From: Gracilibacillus dipsosauri | GTDB taxonomy: Bacteria > Bacillota > Bacilli > Bacillales > Amphibacillaceae | Direction: 5' to 3' | DNA length: 64,000 nt | Assembly (NCBI RefSeq): GCF_003176895.1 | Contig: NZ_QGTD01000020.1 | Span: 1 to 64,000, forward strand | Part shown: in pieces, positions 1-8,045 of the stretch | Numbering within the stretch: position 1 is the first letter of the stretch | How the letters are laid out: each line of letters opens with the position of its first letter | The notes under the pieces: generated by a model | What the model was told of the DNA's origin: nothing | Database searches by the model: none | The model's input: only the letters and a program-made list of their open reading frames with translations | Position numbers and translations under genes: made by a program

Positions 1-16
1 TACTATTTAAACGCAT

Positions 17-67
17 AAAAATCCCCCTAAAGTAGTTTTACTTTTTTAAGTGTCTACTTTAGGGGGA
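17..67 (-). terminator. Intrinsic terminator downstream of yhaI
   Basis: A perfect 14-bp inverted repeat (TCCCCCTAAAGTAG at 22-35 against its complement at 54-67) is followed on the minus strand by a T run at 17-21. It ends the leftward transcript that carries the yhaI-like gene. Confidence 0.8.
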
Positions 68-131
68 GCATATCAATATAATGACAGGAGCCATTTTTTT
101 ATTTGAACGGGTATTGCTTTTCTTCGTAATT

Positions 132-482
132 CTACATGACATAATCATTCTTCTTATACTTAAAATGAAGCTTAATAAACTGGTTCATCATTTTTTTATA
201 CATTCCCTCATCTCTGAGTGCAATCATCGTTTTTTCCGGCTCCAATTTCTCACAAAGTGCTCCAACGAATTGGACGAGTAATGGTTCAAAATGAAGGTAG
301 CCTTCCTCTATCCATTCCTCAAATTGACCCTCTAATCGTTTTAAAAGATCTAGGGTTTCTTGATATTCATATTCTGTTACTTCATTTTCAAATAACATTT
401 GGGTAAAAGGATGGTCATTTAATTTGCTTATAGAGCGCAATAAATAAAGTTGAAATTGTTGTTTTTTCAATTCTGCCTCCAT
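132..482 (-). CDS. yhaI: DUF1878 family protein, YhaI-like
   Basis: This is a small, soluble, acidic protein of 116 residues whose function is unknown. It resembles B. subtilis YhaI (DUF1878) over its whole length, most clearly in the C-terminal block around GMYKKMMNQF. The gene order yhaI, membrane protein, prsA, yhaM matches B. subtilis, which supports the assignment. The longest frame begins at 518 without a ribosome binding site. The ATG at 482 has GTAGGAAAC about 11 nt upstream and matches the family length, so I used it. The gene is divergent from the next membrane protein and ends at the hairpin at 17-67. Only the family can be named, not a reaction. Confidence 0.8.
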   Translation of the reverse strand: MEAELKKQQFQLYLLRSISKLNDHPFTQMLFENEVTEYEYQETLDLLKRLEGQFEEWIEEGYLHFEPLLVQFVGALCEKLEPEKTMIALRDEGMYKKMMNQFIKLHFKYKKNDYVM

Positions 483-586
483 TTTTGACACGTTTCCTAC
501 CACCTTTCCAAAAACCATTGTTCTATTCTAAATTTTTGCAGGCAATTTCACTCAAAAATTCTTTCGTAATTTTTTCGTAAAACCTA

Positions 587-615
587 TTGATTTTTCTTAT
601 GAAACATACTATATT
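587..615 (+). promoter_or_regulatory. Probable sigma-A promoter of the DUF3267 gene
   Basis: TTGATT (587-592) and TATATT (610-615) are separated by 17 bp in the divergent intergenic region, about 65 bp before the DUF3267 start codon. The assignment rests on consensus and spacing only. Confidence 0.5.
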
Positions 616-681
616 CATGAGGTGCTTTTTTAAAATGAAAATAAAAACCCAATCATCCTATGTAAGAAAGAGGTGATCCAA

Positions 682-1221
682 TTGAATTGTTGGGATTCCA
701 TAAATGTTACTAAGCAATTAGGGTTTTATCGTAGTATGATCCTTTCGTTATTATTCGGTTTCTTATCCTTTATATTATTATATTTGCCTTTTAATTTTAT
801 ACATGAAAATACGTCGATTCGAGAATATGGACTATTCCCATTGATTGTTGGATTAGCTATACTACCATTATTACACAAATTCTTGCATATTGTACCTCTA
901 AAATGCGCAAATAAACATCTGAAATTAAAATGGTCTTTAAAACTGAAGGTACTTCCATATTTTGAGGTTTGTAGCAATACTAAGACATCAAAGCCTGTCT
1001 TATTAATTGGTCTATTAGCACCGACAATCTTTATTACCATTCCTTGTGTTATCATGGGATACCTTTCTTCTGGCTATTATCCATATTTTATCTTATTTGG
1101 TGCCATTAATTTGAGCCTCTCCTATGTTGATTTTGTTTACGTCAATAGATTATGGCGTGCACCGAGACACTGTGTGATTGCAAATGATGATCGAGGCTAT
1201 GATATACTAATTCAGAAATAA
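682..1221 (+). CDS. DUF3267-type integral membrane protein
   Basis: This 179-residue membrane protein has about four hydrophobic segments: two near the N-terminus (roughly residues 15-35 and 48-66) and two around residues 105-145. The pattern and the central HIVPLKC region resemble DUF3267 proteins of Bacillaceae, whose function is unknown. A TTG start at 682 is preferred because AAAGAGGTGA ends five bases before it. The GTG at 673 lies inside that Shine-Dalgarno sequence. The gene sits between yhaI and prsA, where B. subtilis carries yhaJ, so it may be that orthologue, but I cannot confirm this. The stop codon is inside its own terminator stem. Confidence 0.7.
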   Translation: MNCWDSINVTKQLGFYRSMILSLLFGFLSFILLYLPFNFIHENTSIREYGLFPLIVGLAILPLLHKFLHIVPLKCANKHLKLKWSLKLKVLPYFEVCSNTKTSKPVLLIGLLAPTIFITIPCVIMGYLSSGYYPYFILFGAINLSLSYVDFVYVNRLWRAPRHCVIANDDRGYDILIQK

Positions 1222-1256
1222 TACAAGGATTTTTATCCTTGTATTATTTCTATTTT
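1215..1256 (+). terminator. Intrinsic terminator of the DUF3267 gene
   Basis: A perfect 16-bp stem (GAAATAATACAAGGAT at 1215-1230 with its complement at 1235-1250) has a TTTT loop and a T-rich tail. The stem begins inside the gene and contains its stop codon. Confidence 0.85.
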
Positions 1257-1327
1257 ACCTAAAGGACATACTGTTCAAATATACAATTTTTTGATAAAGT
1301 AGTAACATGAGAGAAGGAGGTAAATGC

Positions 1328-1507
1328 ATGATTTTTGTATTTATAGTATTTTCTGTATTTGTATTATTTATTTTTAATTCTTTAACATATAGGTTATGTC
1401 TACAAACCGATATGGCGAAAGAGAAACAGCCAAACGTATTTCGAACGATCAATATTCTAATTACCATCCTGCTTATTTCATCCTATGTGGAAGTAATCTA
1501 TACATAA
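1328..1507 (+). CDS. Small two-helix membrane protein, function unknown
   Basis: This 59-residue protein has two hydrophobic helices (about residues 2-20 and 42-58) joined by a short polar segment containing DMAKEKQP. The start at 1328 is well supported: AAGGAGG lies seven bases upstream, and the in-frame ATG at 1307 precedes that site. The gene has its own terminator and lies directly before prsA. B. subtilis has tiny genes (yhzE, yhzF) at the same place, but I could not establish homology. No function can be assigned. The strong ribosome binding site argues for a real gene. Confidence 0.65.
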   Translation: MIFVFIVFSVFVLFIFNSLTYRLCLQTDMAKEKQPNVFRTINILITILLISSYVEVIYT

Positions 1508-1525
1508 TAATATTAAAATATGTAA

Positions 1526-1560
1526 AAATAGAGTAATCTTCTTTTTCTCTATTTATTTTT
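1526..1560 (+). terminator. Probable intrinsic terminator before prsA
   Basis: An 8-bp stem (AAATAGAG at 1526-1533 with CTCTATTT at 1547-1554) is followed by ATTTTTAT. It separates the small membrane gene from prsA. Confidence 0.55.
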
Positions 1561-1629
1561 ATAAAAAGTATGTTATATTATTGCAAGAACGAAAAAATAG
1601 TCTTAGAAAACAGTAGGAGTGTATGTATT

Positions 1630-2664
1630 ATGAAAAAGTTAGCAATAACAGCAACTCTAGCAGCTAGTGTATTAACCCTTTCTGCCTGTTCCTCAGATCC
1701 CGAAACAGTGGTAGAAACAGATTCAGGTGAAGTGACAAAAGAGCAATTCTATGAAGAATTAAAGGCAAACAGTGGAGAGCAAGTTCTTCAGCAACTAGTG
1801 CTTGAAACGATCTTAAATGATAAATATGAAGTTTCTGATGAAGAAATTGATGCACAAATCGACCAAATGAAAGAACAATATGGCGATCAATGGGAAACAG
1901 CTTTAAGTGGTAGTGGTTATGCAGATGAAGATGCATTACGGGAGGATATCCGTGTTAGCCTACTTCAACAAAAAGCTGTGACCGAAGATGTGGAAGTAAC
2001 CGATGAAGAGATTCAACAACGTTATGATCGTATGGGTACAAAGCTAGTGGCAAGTCATATTCTTGTTGCAGATGAGAAAACAGCGAATGAGGTTATTGAG
2101 AAATTAGATGCCGGGGAAGATTTCGCTGCCTTAGCAGAGGAATACTCAACAGATACAGCAAGTGCCGCTAATGGTGGTGAACTTGGAGAGTTCGGACCAG
2201 GGGAAATGGTACCAGAATTTGAAGATGCTGCTTACAATTTAGAAATTGATGAAATTAGTGAGCCAGTACAATCTTCTCATGGATGGCATGTCATTAAAGT
2301 AACTGATCATGTAGAAAGTGAAGAAGAACTTGAACCATTAGAAGATATCAAAGATCAAATTCGCCAAGAAATTGCGCTATCTAAAGTAGATCAAACGGCA
2401 GGTCAAGAAAAACTTCAAAGCCTAATTGATAATGCTAAAGTGGATGTTAAACTCGATGAGTTTAAAGATCTATTCAAGAAAGAAGAAGCACCTGCTGAAT
2501 CAGGAGGAACAGAGTCTGGAACGGATGCAGAATCTGGAGAAGGTGCTGAATCAGAGGAAGGAACAGAATCCAACAGTGATTCTGCAGAGGAAGAAACAGA
2601 ATCAAATTCTGACGCTGAGAAAGAGTCTAATGCAAATGACGGAGATGAATCTTCAGCTGAATAA
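1630..2664 (+). CDS. prsA: PrsA peptidyl-prolyl isomerase, extracytoplasmic foldase lipoprotein
   Basis: PrsA is a membrane-anchored foldase that helps exported proteins fold after Sec translocation. The 344-residue product has a lipoprotein signal with lipobox LSAC (lipidated Cys20), a SurA/PrsA-like N-domain, a parvulin domain at about residues 137-229 (KLVASHILV ... GGELGEFGPGEM ... HGWHVIKV) and a C-terminal linker region. The ATG at 1630 was chosen because it gives a proper signal peptide and has TAGGAG upstream. The longer frame from 1570 would destroy the signal peptide. The last 60 or so residues are a low-complexity Glu/Ser/Gly tail, longer than in B. subtilis PrsA (about 290 residues), perhaps an adaptation to salt. 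A strong terminator follows. Confidence 0.95.
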   Translation: MKKLAITATLAASVLTLSACSSDPETVVETDSGEVTKEQFYEELKANSGEQVLQQLVLETILNDKYEVSDEEIDAQIDQMKEQYGDQWETALSGSGYADEDALREDIRVSLLQQKAVTEDVEVTDEEIQQRYDRMGTKLVASHILVADEKTANEVIEKLDAGEDFAALAEEYSTDTASAANGGELGEFGPGEMVPEFEDAAYNLEIDEISEPVQSSHGWHVIKVTDHVESEEELEPLEDIKDQIRQEIALSKVDQTAGQEKLQSLIDNAKVDVKLDEFKDLFKKEEAPAESGGTESGTDAESGEGAESEEGTESNSDSAEEETESNSDAEKESNANDGDESSAE

Positions 2665-2676
2665 TTTATCTTTTCG

Positions 2677-2709
2677 CCCTATCTCTCCACACGAAGAGAT
2701 AGGGTTTTT
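2677..2709 (+). terminator. Intrinsic terminator of prsA
   Basis: A 10-bp stem (CCCTATCTCT at 2677-2686 with AGAGATAGGG at 2695-2704) is followed by five T residues, 12 bp after the prsA stop codon. Confidence 0.85.
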
Positions 2710-2771
2710 CTAAGCATCGAAATTTAACTCGGCTCGGTAATCTTCGAGTTTTCTATATAAGGAGTGTTATC

Positions 2772-4004
2772 ATGACTCAACTCACCTATTTTTATGATAT
2801 GATTCCCATTCAATATGAGGTAAGCGATGAATTAGCAGCACATATTACTTCCACATTCTCACTACCACCACTCCCTGAAGAAACGGCTAGTTTCGATTTA
2901 AACCAATCAAAAAAGGGTACAACGATAACAACTAGAGTATTACTGAATGAGTTTGAAATAAGACAAACAAAGACAAAAAAATCCTTTCTCAAGATCACCT
3001 TCAGTAATCAAGCTGGAAATATTCCTGCTAAAATGTGGGATAATAATGGTGCTGTACTGAATACAATACCATTACTAGAAAAGGAAGCTATTTTTGATAT
3101 TCATGCACAGGTAGATGAGTTCAATGGTTATAAGAGTCTCACCATTAATAGCTTAGCACCTTGTCAGGATCAAATCGATCCATTTCAATTGCTAGCATAC
3201 ACGAAGCAGGATTTATCGCAGCTCCGATTGGAATTATTCGCCTATTTATATGAATTAAAAGAACCTTTTCAGCAAATTTCGATACAAGCAATGGAACAAT
3301 TATGGGATGCCTTTCGACTGAGCCCAGCTGCTAAAGGGCATCATCATAATTATCTCGGTGGTCTATTAAAACATACGGTTGGGTTAATGCGATTTTGCCG
3401 ATATATCGTGCTACAAGAGGAAAATCCTTTTAAAGCAGTCATGAAACTAATTAACAAAATTGAAACACAATATAAATTGGAAATCTGGGACTCATTAAAA
3501 TCAGACGACCAAGTCTCCTCCTTTGTCTGGAAGGATACGATCGACCATTTATACCATATGCTACAAGGAATGACAGCACATAAGTTTGATGATGTGCATT
3601 ACGATGCCTTGATAACAAGTATTCTTTTCCATGATATTGGTAAACTAATGGAATACGACTATGCCGGAAAATCATTAGATATTTTTCGTTATTTATACCC
3701 AACTGCACATTTTGCTGAAAACGATACGCGTAAGCAAGCTGGGATCACCATGGATCCATTAGGTGTATTGATTGGACATATTCCTTATGGTGTACTTCTA
3801 TTAACAAAAATTATCGAGGAAAAGAAGATATCGATAAGCATGGAAGAAATTCATTTAATGTCACACTGTATTTTGTGTCATCACGGCTTACCAGAATGGG
3901 GTAGTGCTGTCCGAAAACCTCTAAATCTAGAAGGCTATATTATTCACATAGTAGATTATTTAGACAGCCGTTATGAAAATACAGAAACATTTGATCAGAA
4001 GTAA
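2772..4004 (+). CDS. yhaM: YhaM-type 3'-5' exoribonuclease (OB fold plus HD domain)
   Basis: YhaM enzymes are metal-dependent 3'-5' exonucleases acting on RNA and single-stranded DNA. Here an N-terminal OB-fold region (about residues 55-130) precedes an HD phosphohydrolase domain. Visible HD residues are His201 (LLKHT), His287-Asp288 (FHDIGK), His336 and His370-His371 (CHHG), with Asp395 near the end. At 410 residues it is clearly longer than the roughly 314 residues of B. subtilis YhaM. The extra length is an N-terminal extension and about 60 residues inserted between the first His and the HD pair. The ATG at 2772 follows AAGGAGTG. In B. subtilis yhaM adjoins yhaN and yhaO; here an mscS gene intervenes. 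Confidence 0.8.
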   Translation: MTQLTYFYDMIPIQYEVSDELAAHITSTFSLPPLPEETASFDLNQSKKGTTITTRVLLNEFEIRQTKTKKSFLKITFSNQAGNIPAKMWDNNGAVLNTIPLLEKEAIFDIHAQVDEFNGYKSLTINSLAPCQDQIDPFQLLAYTKQDLSQLRLELFAYLYELKEPFQQISIQAMEQLWDAFRLSPAAKGHHHNYLGGLLKHTVGLMRFCRYIVLQEENPFKAVMKLINKIETQYKLEIWDSLKSDDQVSSFVWKDTIDHLYHMLQGMTAHKFDDVHYDALITSILFHDIGKLMEYDYAGKSLDIFRYLYPTAHFAENDTRKQAGITMDPLGVLIGHIPYGVLLLTKIIEEKKISISMEEIHLMSHCILCHHGLPEWGSAVRKPLNLEGYIIHIVDYLDSRYENTETFDQK

Positions 4005-4038
4005 GTTACATCTATGAATAAAGGAGTTTATTAGAAAA

Positions 4039-5121
4039 ATGAACTGGAGATTATGGGAAAAGATTAGTCTCGAAGATTGGATTCAAATCGCCATTTCGAT
4101 TGGGATTATCCTTTTCTTCCTAGTATTACGCAAGCTGTTTACAAAGTATGTATTCTACCTACTTGTAAAGCTCTTCAAAAAAACGAAATCAGATTTCCTC
4201 AATCAAGTATTAGAGGCATTTGAACGACCATTAAGATGGGTGTTTATTCTAATTGGTCTTTATATTGCAGCCATCTATTTTCCGTTTTTTAATCATAGAA
4301 ATGAATTATTTGGTGATTTACTTAGAGCTGGCTATATTTTACTTATTACTTGGGGACTGTTTAACTTATCCTCCAAAACTTCCATATTATTTATGAAAAT
4401 TAGTAATAACTCAGCAATCGAAATCGATCAGATTCTCATCCCATTTTTATCTAAGACGGTTCGAGTGATCATCATCCTCATCAGTATTAGTGTGATTGCT
4501 GAAGAGTTCGATTATGAGGTCAGTACATTTGTTGCTGGACTTGGTCTTGGTGGATTAGCATTTGCTCTAGCTGCTCAAGAGGTGATCAAAAACTTATTTG
4601 GTGGAATTGTCATCATAACCGAAAAACCTTTTTCGATAGGGGATTGGGTTCAAACACCAAGTGTCGAAGGGGTTGTTGAGGATATTAATTTCAGAAGTAC
4701 GATTATCCGAACATTTGCCGATGCCCTAATCACCATTCCAAATTCCACTTTATCCAATGAACCCATTACGAACTGGAGTAAAATGGGCAAAAGGCAAATT
4801 AGTTTCCATTTAAGATTAGAGTATGGCACCCCTAAGGAAAAAATAGAAGCAGTGACGAAAAAAATTCGAAGCCTGCTTGAGAACCACGAGGAAATTCATA
4901 AGGAAACTATATTTGCCAGATTTACTGATTTTGGCGAGAGTAGTATGGATATTATGCTATACTTCTTCACGAAAACGACAAATTGGGGAGAATATTTACG
5001 AATTCACGAGGAGACCAACCTTCTCATTCTAGAAATATTAGAAGAAGAAGGAGTCAAAGTAGCAGTTCCTGTTAGAGCAATCCATGTGAATGAACAGGAT
5101 GAAAGACCAGATTCTCTGTAA
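4039..5121 (+). CDS. MscS-family mechanosensitive ion channel
   Basis: This 360-residue protein is a small-conductance mechanosensitive channel that would release solutes during hypo-osmotic shock. Four hydrophobic segments span about residues 15-170. The last is the Gly/Ala-rich pore helix (FVAGLGLGGLAFALAAQEV), followed by the beta-domain motif GGIVIITEKPFSIGDWV and a cytoplasmic alpha/beta domain. AAGGAG lies upstream of the ATG. The gene follows yhaM by 34 bp with no terminator between, so the two are probably cotranscribed. It is close to the B. subtilis YkuT/YhdY group, but which paralogue is not clear. Confidence 0.9.
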   Translation: MNWRLWEKISLEDWIQIAISIGIILFFLVLRKLFTKYVFYLLVKLFKKTKSDFLNQVLEAFERPLRWVFILIGLYIAAIYFPFFNHRNELFGDLLRAGYILLITWGLFNLSSKTSILFMKISNNSAIEIDQILIPFLSKTVRVIIILISISVIAEEFDYEVSTFVAGLGLGGLAFALAAQEVIKNLFGGIVIITEKPFSIGDWVQTPSVEGVVEDINFRSTIIRTFADALITIPNSTLSNEPITNWSKMGKRQISFHLRLEYGTPKEKIEAVTKKIRSLLENHEEIHKETIFARFTDFGESSMDIMLYFFTKTTNWGEYLRIHEETNLLILEILEEEGVKVAVPVRAIHVNEQDERPDSL

Positions 5122-5132
5122 ACCAATCATAA

Positions 5133-5166
5133 AAAAAGCTCCTTCCTTCTGGAATGGAGCTTTTAT
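5133..5166. terminator. Bidirectional intrinsic terminator
   Basis: AAAAAGCTCC ... GGAGCTTTTT forms a stem with an AT-rich tract on each side, between the convergent mscS and yhaN genes. It can serve both. Confidence 0.75.
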
Positions 5167-5169
5167 TCT

Positions 5170-8040
5170 CTAATTTATTTTTATCATACTGCCACTGGAA
5201 ACCTCAGTAGTGAAGTATAATATTTGGTGGTCCTCACTTAATTCTTGTAATATTTCTAAAATGGACTCCTTTCTGTATTGATCGAAGTGGACAAAACCAT
5301 CGTCTATTAAAAAAGGTAACGATAAATCCTTTGCCATCACATTACTCAAGGCTAGCCGAATGGCAATATATAATTGGTCTTTTGTCCCTTGTGATAATTC
5401 ATCTACAGTATAGAAAAATCCCTCACGATCCTCTACTTGAATCCAATTACTCTCTTCTAGTAGTACAAGCTGTTGGTATCTTCCTAATGTTAGCCTGGAG
5501 AAATAATTACTTGCATGCTGAAAAACCTTTGGCACATAAATTTCGTAGTAACGATTTTTGGCTTGTAGTAATCTTTCTAAGGCAATTTGATCAATGGCCC
5601 ATTCTCCTGCTAGCTTTTCTAATTTCTCTTTTTTTAAGGCAATTTGATGCTTTAATAGTGACACTTCTTCTCTAACTTCTAGCATTTCTAGTGCTGCCCG
5701 TTGATCACTTAGCTGCTGACTTTTTTGTTTCCATTTCTCTTTTACATCGTCTATTTCCTTGCTTATTTTCGTTAATTGTTTCTTAAGCAGAACTTCATCA
5801 TCATATTCCCCTGCTCTAATTTTTTTGATTTCTGTTACGTCCATCCAAACAGTAAGACTATCGAATAATTGGCTAGCCTTTTTTTCTATTTCTCGTTTCT
5901 CATGTGTTCTTTCTCCTTTTTCAATAAATTCATGCTCATCCTTCGTATTAGCTGCTTGGAATAAAAGAGAAATTTCCTCCAAATAAGGTTGCTGTCTGTC
6001 GATACAATGATTTTGTTCATCGACTAATTGTTGATAGTGATTTCGTAATTGTAAATATTCTTTTCTTTTCATCTCTTCTGCCGTTAGTTTTTCCTCTATT
6101 TCTGTAGCATCGATATTTAGAGGATTCAATGCTTCTGCTTGTTTGCTTTCTAATTGCTTAAGCTGATCCCTACAAGAGGAGTTTTTTTCCTGTTCCTTAT
6201 ACCTCTCTATTATTCTTTCCTGTAAAAGCATTAGCTGTTGATATAACTTTGGCCAGTAGGTTAACACGATATTTTCTAAAAAGGGATATGCTTCGATTTG
6301 ATCAGTTATTTTCTCCTGTAACTGTTGATACCGACTTTGAATAGAGCTTGCTCTCTCTTCTAGTTTTAGCTTTTCCACTTGATTTGCTGTTAAATCCCTT
6401 TCTACTTTATCTAATAACTGTTGTACCTTTTCTTGTTCGGAAATTATTTCTTCCCTTTTGGTGAGGTCTTCATCGGTTAGGAACGTCTCGGTAGGATTCA
6501 TTTGAAGCATCCATTTATTAAATATTCTTCGATTTAATTGGAAATAGATAAATGGTAGAGCGGTCACAATGACTAGTAGGCTTCCCCAAAGCAATTCATT
6601 TTTCCAAAAAACTAAGCCTATTGCAATAATGAGACCAACAATTAAAAGCATCATCGATAGTAGATAGCTTGTCTTTCCTGCTTGTTGGTTTGTCATTTGC
6701 TTTATTTGAGACTGTTGTTCTCTGTTTAGTTTGGATTTTTCTACCTCTTGTTGATATTTTGATATAATCGCTGCATCGACTAAGCTTGACTGACAGCTCT
6801 GCTTTTTTTCCTTTAACTCCTTGATTATTTTATCCAATGCTTGAAGTTCGTTCCTAATATATTGATTTTCTAGTTCTAGCTGATCCTTTTGTTTACTTAG
6901 GTCTGTCCATAATTCTTCTAAGTAAAAAGGTAATGTTAAGGCTTCTAATTCCTCTACTGATAAAGTAATTTGAAGTGATTGTAGTTTCGTATGCACTTCC
7001 ACTTCGATATTTTTTATTTTCTGCTCGTGCTCATTCTTTTGTTTTTTCCATTGCTTTATTGCATCTGATAGCTCCATTGCTTGCTTTAATAAGCCTATAT
7101 CTTCTTCTGAAAAAACGGTGTCAGAAAGTGTATCAAGTTTATGCTTGATCTCTTCTATGTTCCTTTGAAGCATGAGGTTTTCACTTTTGTATGGGAGCAG
7201 CTCTTCCTTCAATTGTTTATACCGCTCTAACCCGTGTGCAGGAAAAGCAGTCAATCCCGTTAAACGATCAAGCCGTTGGATCGTTAAATAATACTCTTCT
7301 ATTTGTGCATAATAGGATAAGATCTTCTCAAGCTGTAATTGATGAGCTTGCTTTTCTTCGATTGACTTTTCCAATTGAACGATTTCTTCTTCTAATGCTC
7401 TAATTTTGGTTAGCCTGTCATTGTAAGTTGCTTCTTCCTCTTTCGCTACGCTTAACTTCTTTTTCAGCAGGCTTAACTCTGCTAATACTTGATTAATAGC
7501 TGGCTTTTTTCCAAATGGTTTAAATAGATCTGAGCGGTCTTTTTCTAGTTTTTTTTCTGCATAATAGATCCTGTCAGATCCTGTCATTCCCACTGCTAGT
7601 AGTACATCATTTAGACTATCATTATTCAATTGATGAATCTGTCTTAGATCTGCAGAATCAAAAGAGTAAATAGCTTCATATTGTGCTCTATCTATACCTC
7701 TTATGTGTTGTAGTAACCAGGCTTCCTCTTCTCTCTTCCCATTTTCCAAGTAGATAATGGCCTTTCCTTTATTTTTCCCCTGCACACGTTCAACCGTTAC
7801 TTCCTTACTTGACAAAGCTGATATCACCATTCTACCACCAATTTGTGCTCCTTGTTTTGGAAGATATTTTTCGAGCTTTTTACTCGGTAACCCGAACAAC
7901 ATATATAAAATAAACTGTCTTAATGTAGACTTTCCAGCCTCATTTTCTCCTGTTATTTCTAGCAAGGAAGAATTATTTAAATAGAACTGTTTATTTTGCC
8001 ATTTTCCAAAACCATAAATATGTACGGACTCTATTCTCAT
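5170..8040 (-). CDS. yhaN: YhaN, SbcC/Rad50-like ATPase with membrane segments
   Basis: This 956-residue SMC/Rad50-type ATPase pairs with the nuclease YhaO in an SbcCD-like complex implied in DNA end processing. Walker A (GENEAGKST) is at residues 31-39, long coiled coils fill the middle, and the ABC signature (ELSQGTKDQ) and Walker B (FLIDDGFVHFD) lie near residues 880 and 910. Two strongly hydrophobic helices (about residues 455-500) replace the zinc-hook region of true SbcC, so the protein may be membrane tethered. GAGGGAGG lies ten bases before the ATG at 8040. The in-frame GTG at 8049 is only one base after it. The gene starts five bases after the yhaO stop codon. Confidence 0.88.
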   Translation of the reverse strand: MRIESVHIYGFGKWQNKQFYLNNSSLLEITGENEAGKSTLRQFILYMLFGLPSKKLEKYLPKQGAQIGGRMVISALSSKEVTVERVQGKNKGKAIIYLENGKREEEAWLLQHIRGIDRAQYEAIYSFDSADLRQIHQLNNDSLNDVLLAVGMTGSDRIYYAEKKLEKDRSDLFKPFGKKPAINQVLAELSLLKKKLSVAKEEEATYNDRLTKIRALEEEIVQLEKSIEEKQAHQLQLEKILSYYAQIEEYYLTIQRLDRLTGLTAFPAHGLERYKQLKEELLPYKSENLMLQRNIEEIKHKLDTLSDTVFSEEDIGLLKQAMELSDAIKQWKKQKNEHEQKIKNIEVEVHTKLQSLQITLSVEELEALTLPFYLEELWTDLSKQKDQLELENQYIRNELQALDKIIKELKEKKQSCQSSLVDAAIISKYQQEVEKSKLNREQQSQIKQMTNQQAGKTSYLLSMMLLIVGLIIAIGLVFWKNELLWGSLLVIVTALPFIYFQLNRRIFNKWMLQMNPTETFLTDEDLTKREEIISEQEKVQQLLDKVERDLTANQVEKLKLEERASSIQSRYQQLQEKITDQIEAYPFLENIVLTYWPKLYQQLMLLQERIIERYKEQEKNSSCRDQLKQLESKQAEALNPLNIDATEIEEKLTAEEMKRKEYLQLRNHYQQLVDEQNHCIDRQQPYLEEISLLFQAANTKDEHEFIEKGERTHEKREIEKKASQLFDSLTVWMDVTEIKKIRAGEYDDEVLLKKQLTKISKEIDDVKEKWKQKSQQLSDQRAALEMLEVREEVSLLKHQIALKKEKLEKLAGEWAIDQIALERLLQAKNRYYEIYVPKVFQHASNYFSRLTLGRYQQLVLLEESNWIQVEDREGFFYTVDELSQGTKDQLYIAIRLALSNVMAKDLSLPFLIDDGFVHFDQYRKESILEILQELSEDHQILYFTTEVSSGSMIKIN

Positions 8041-8045
8041 CTTTT

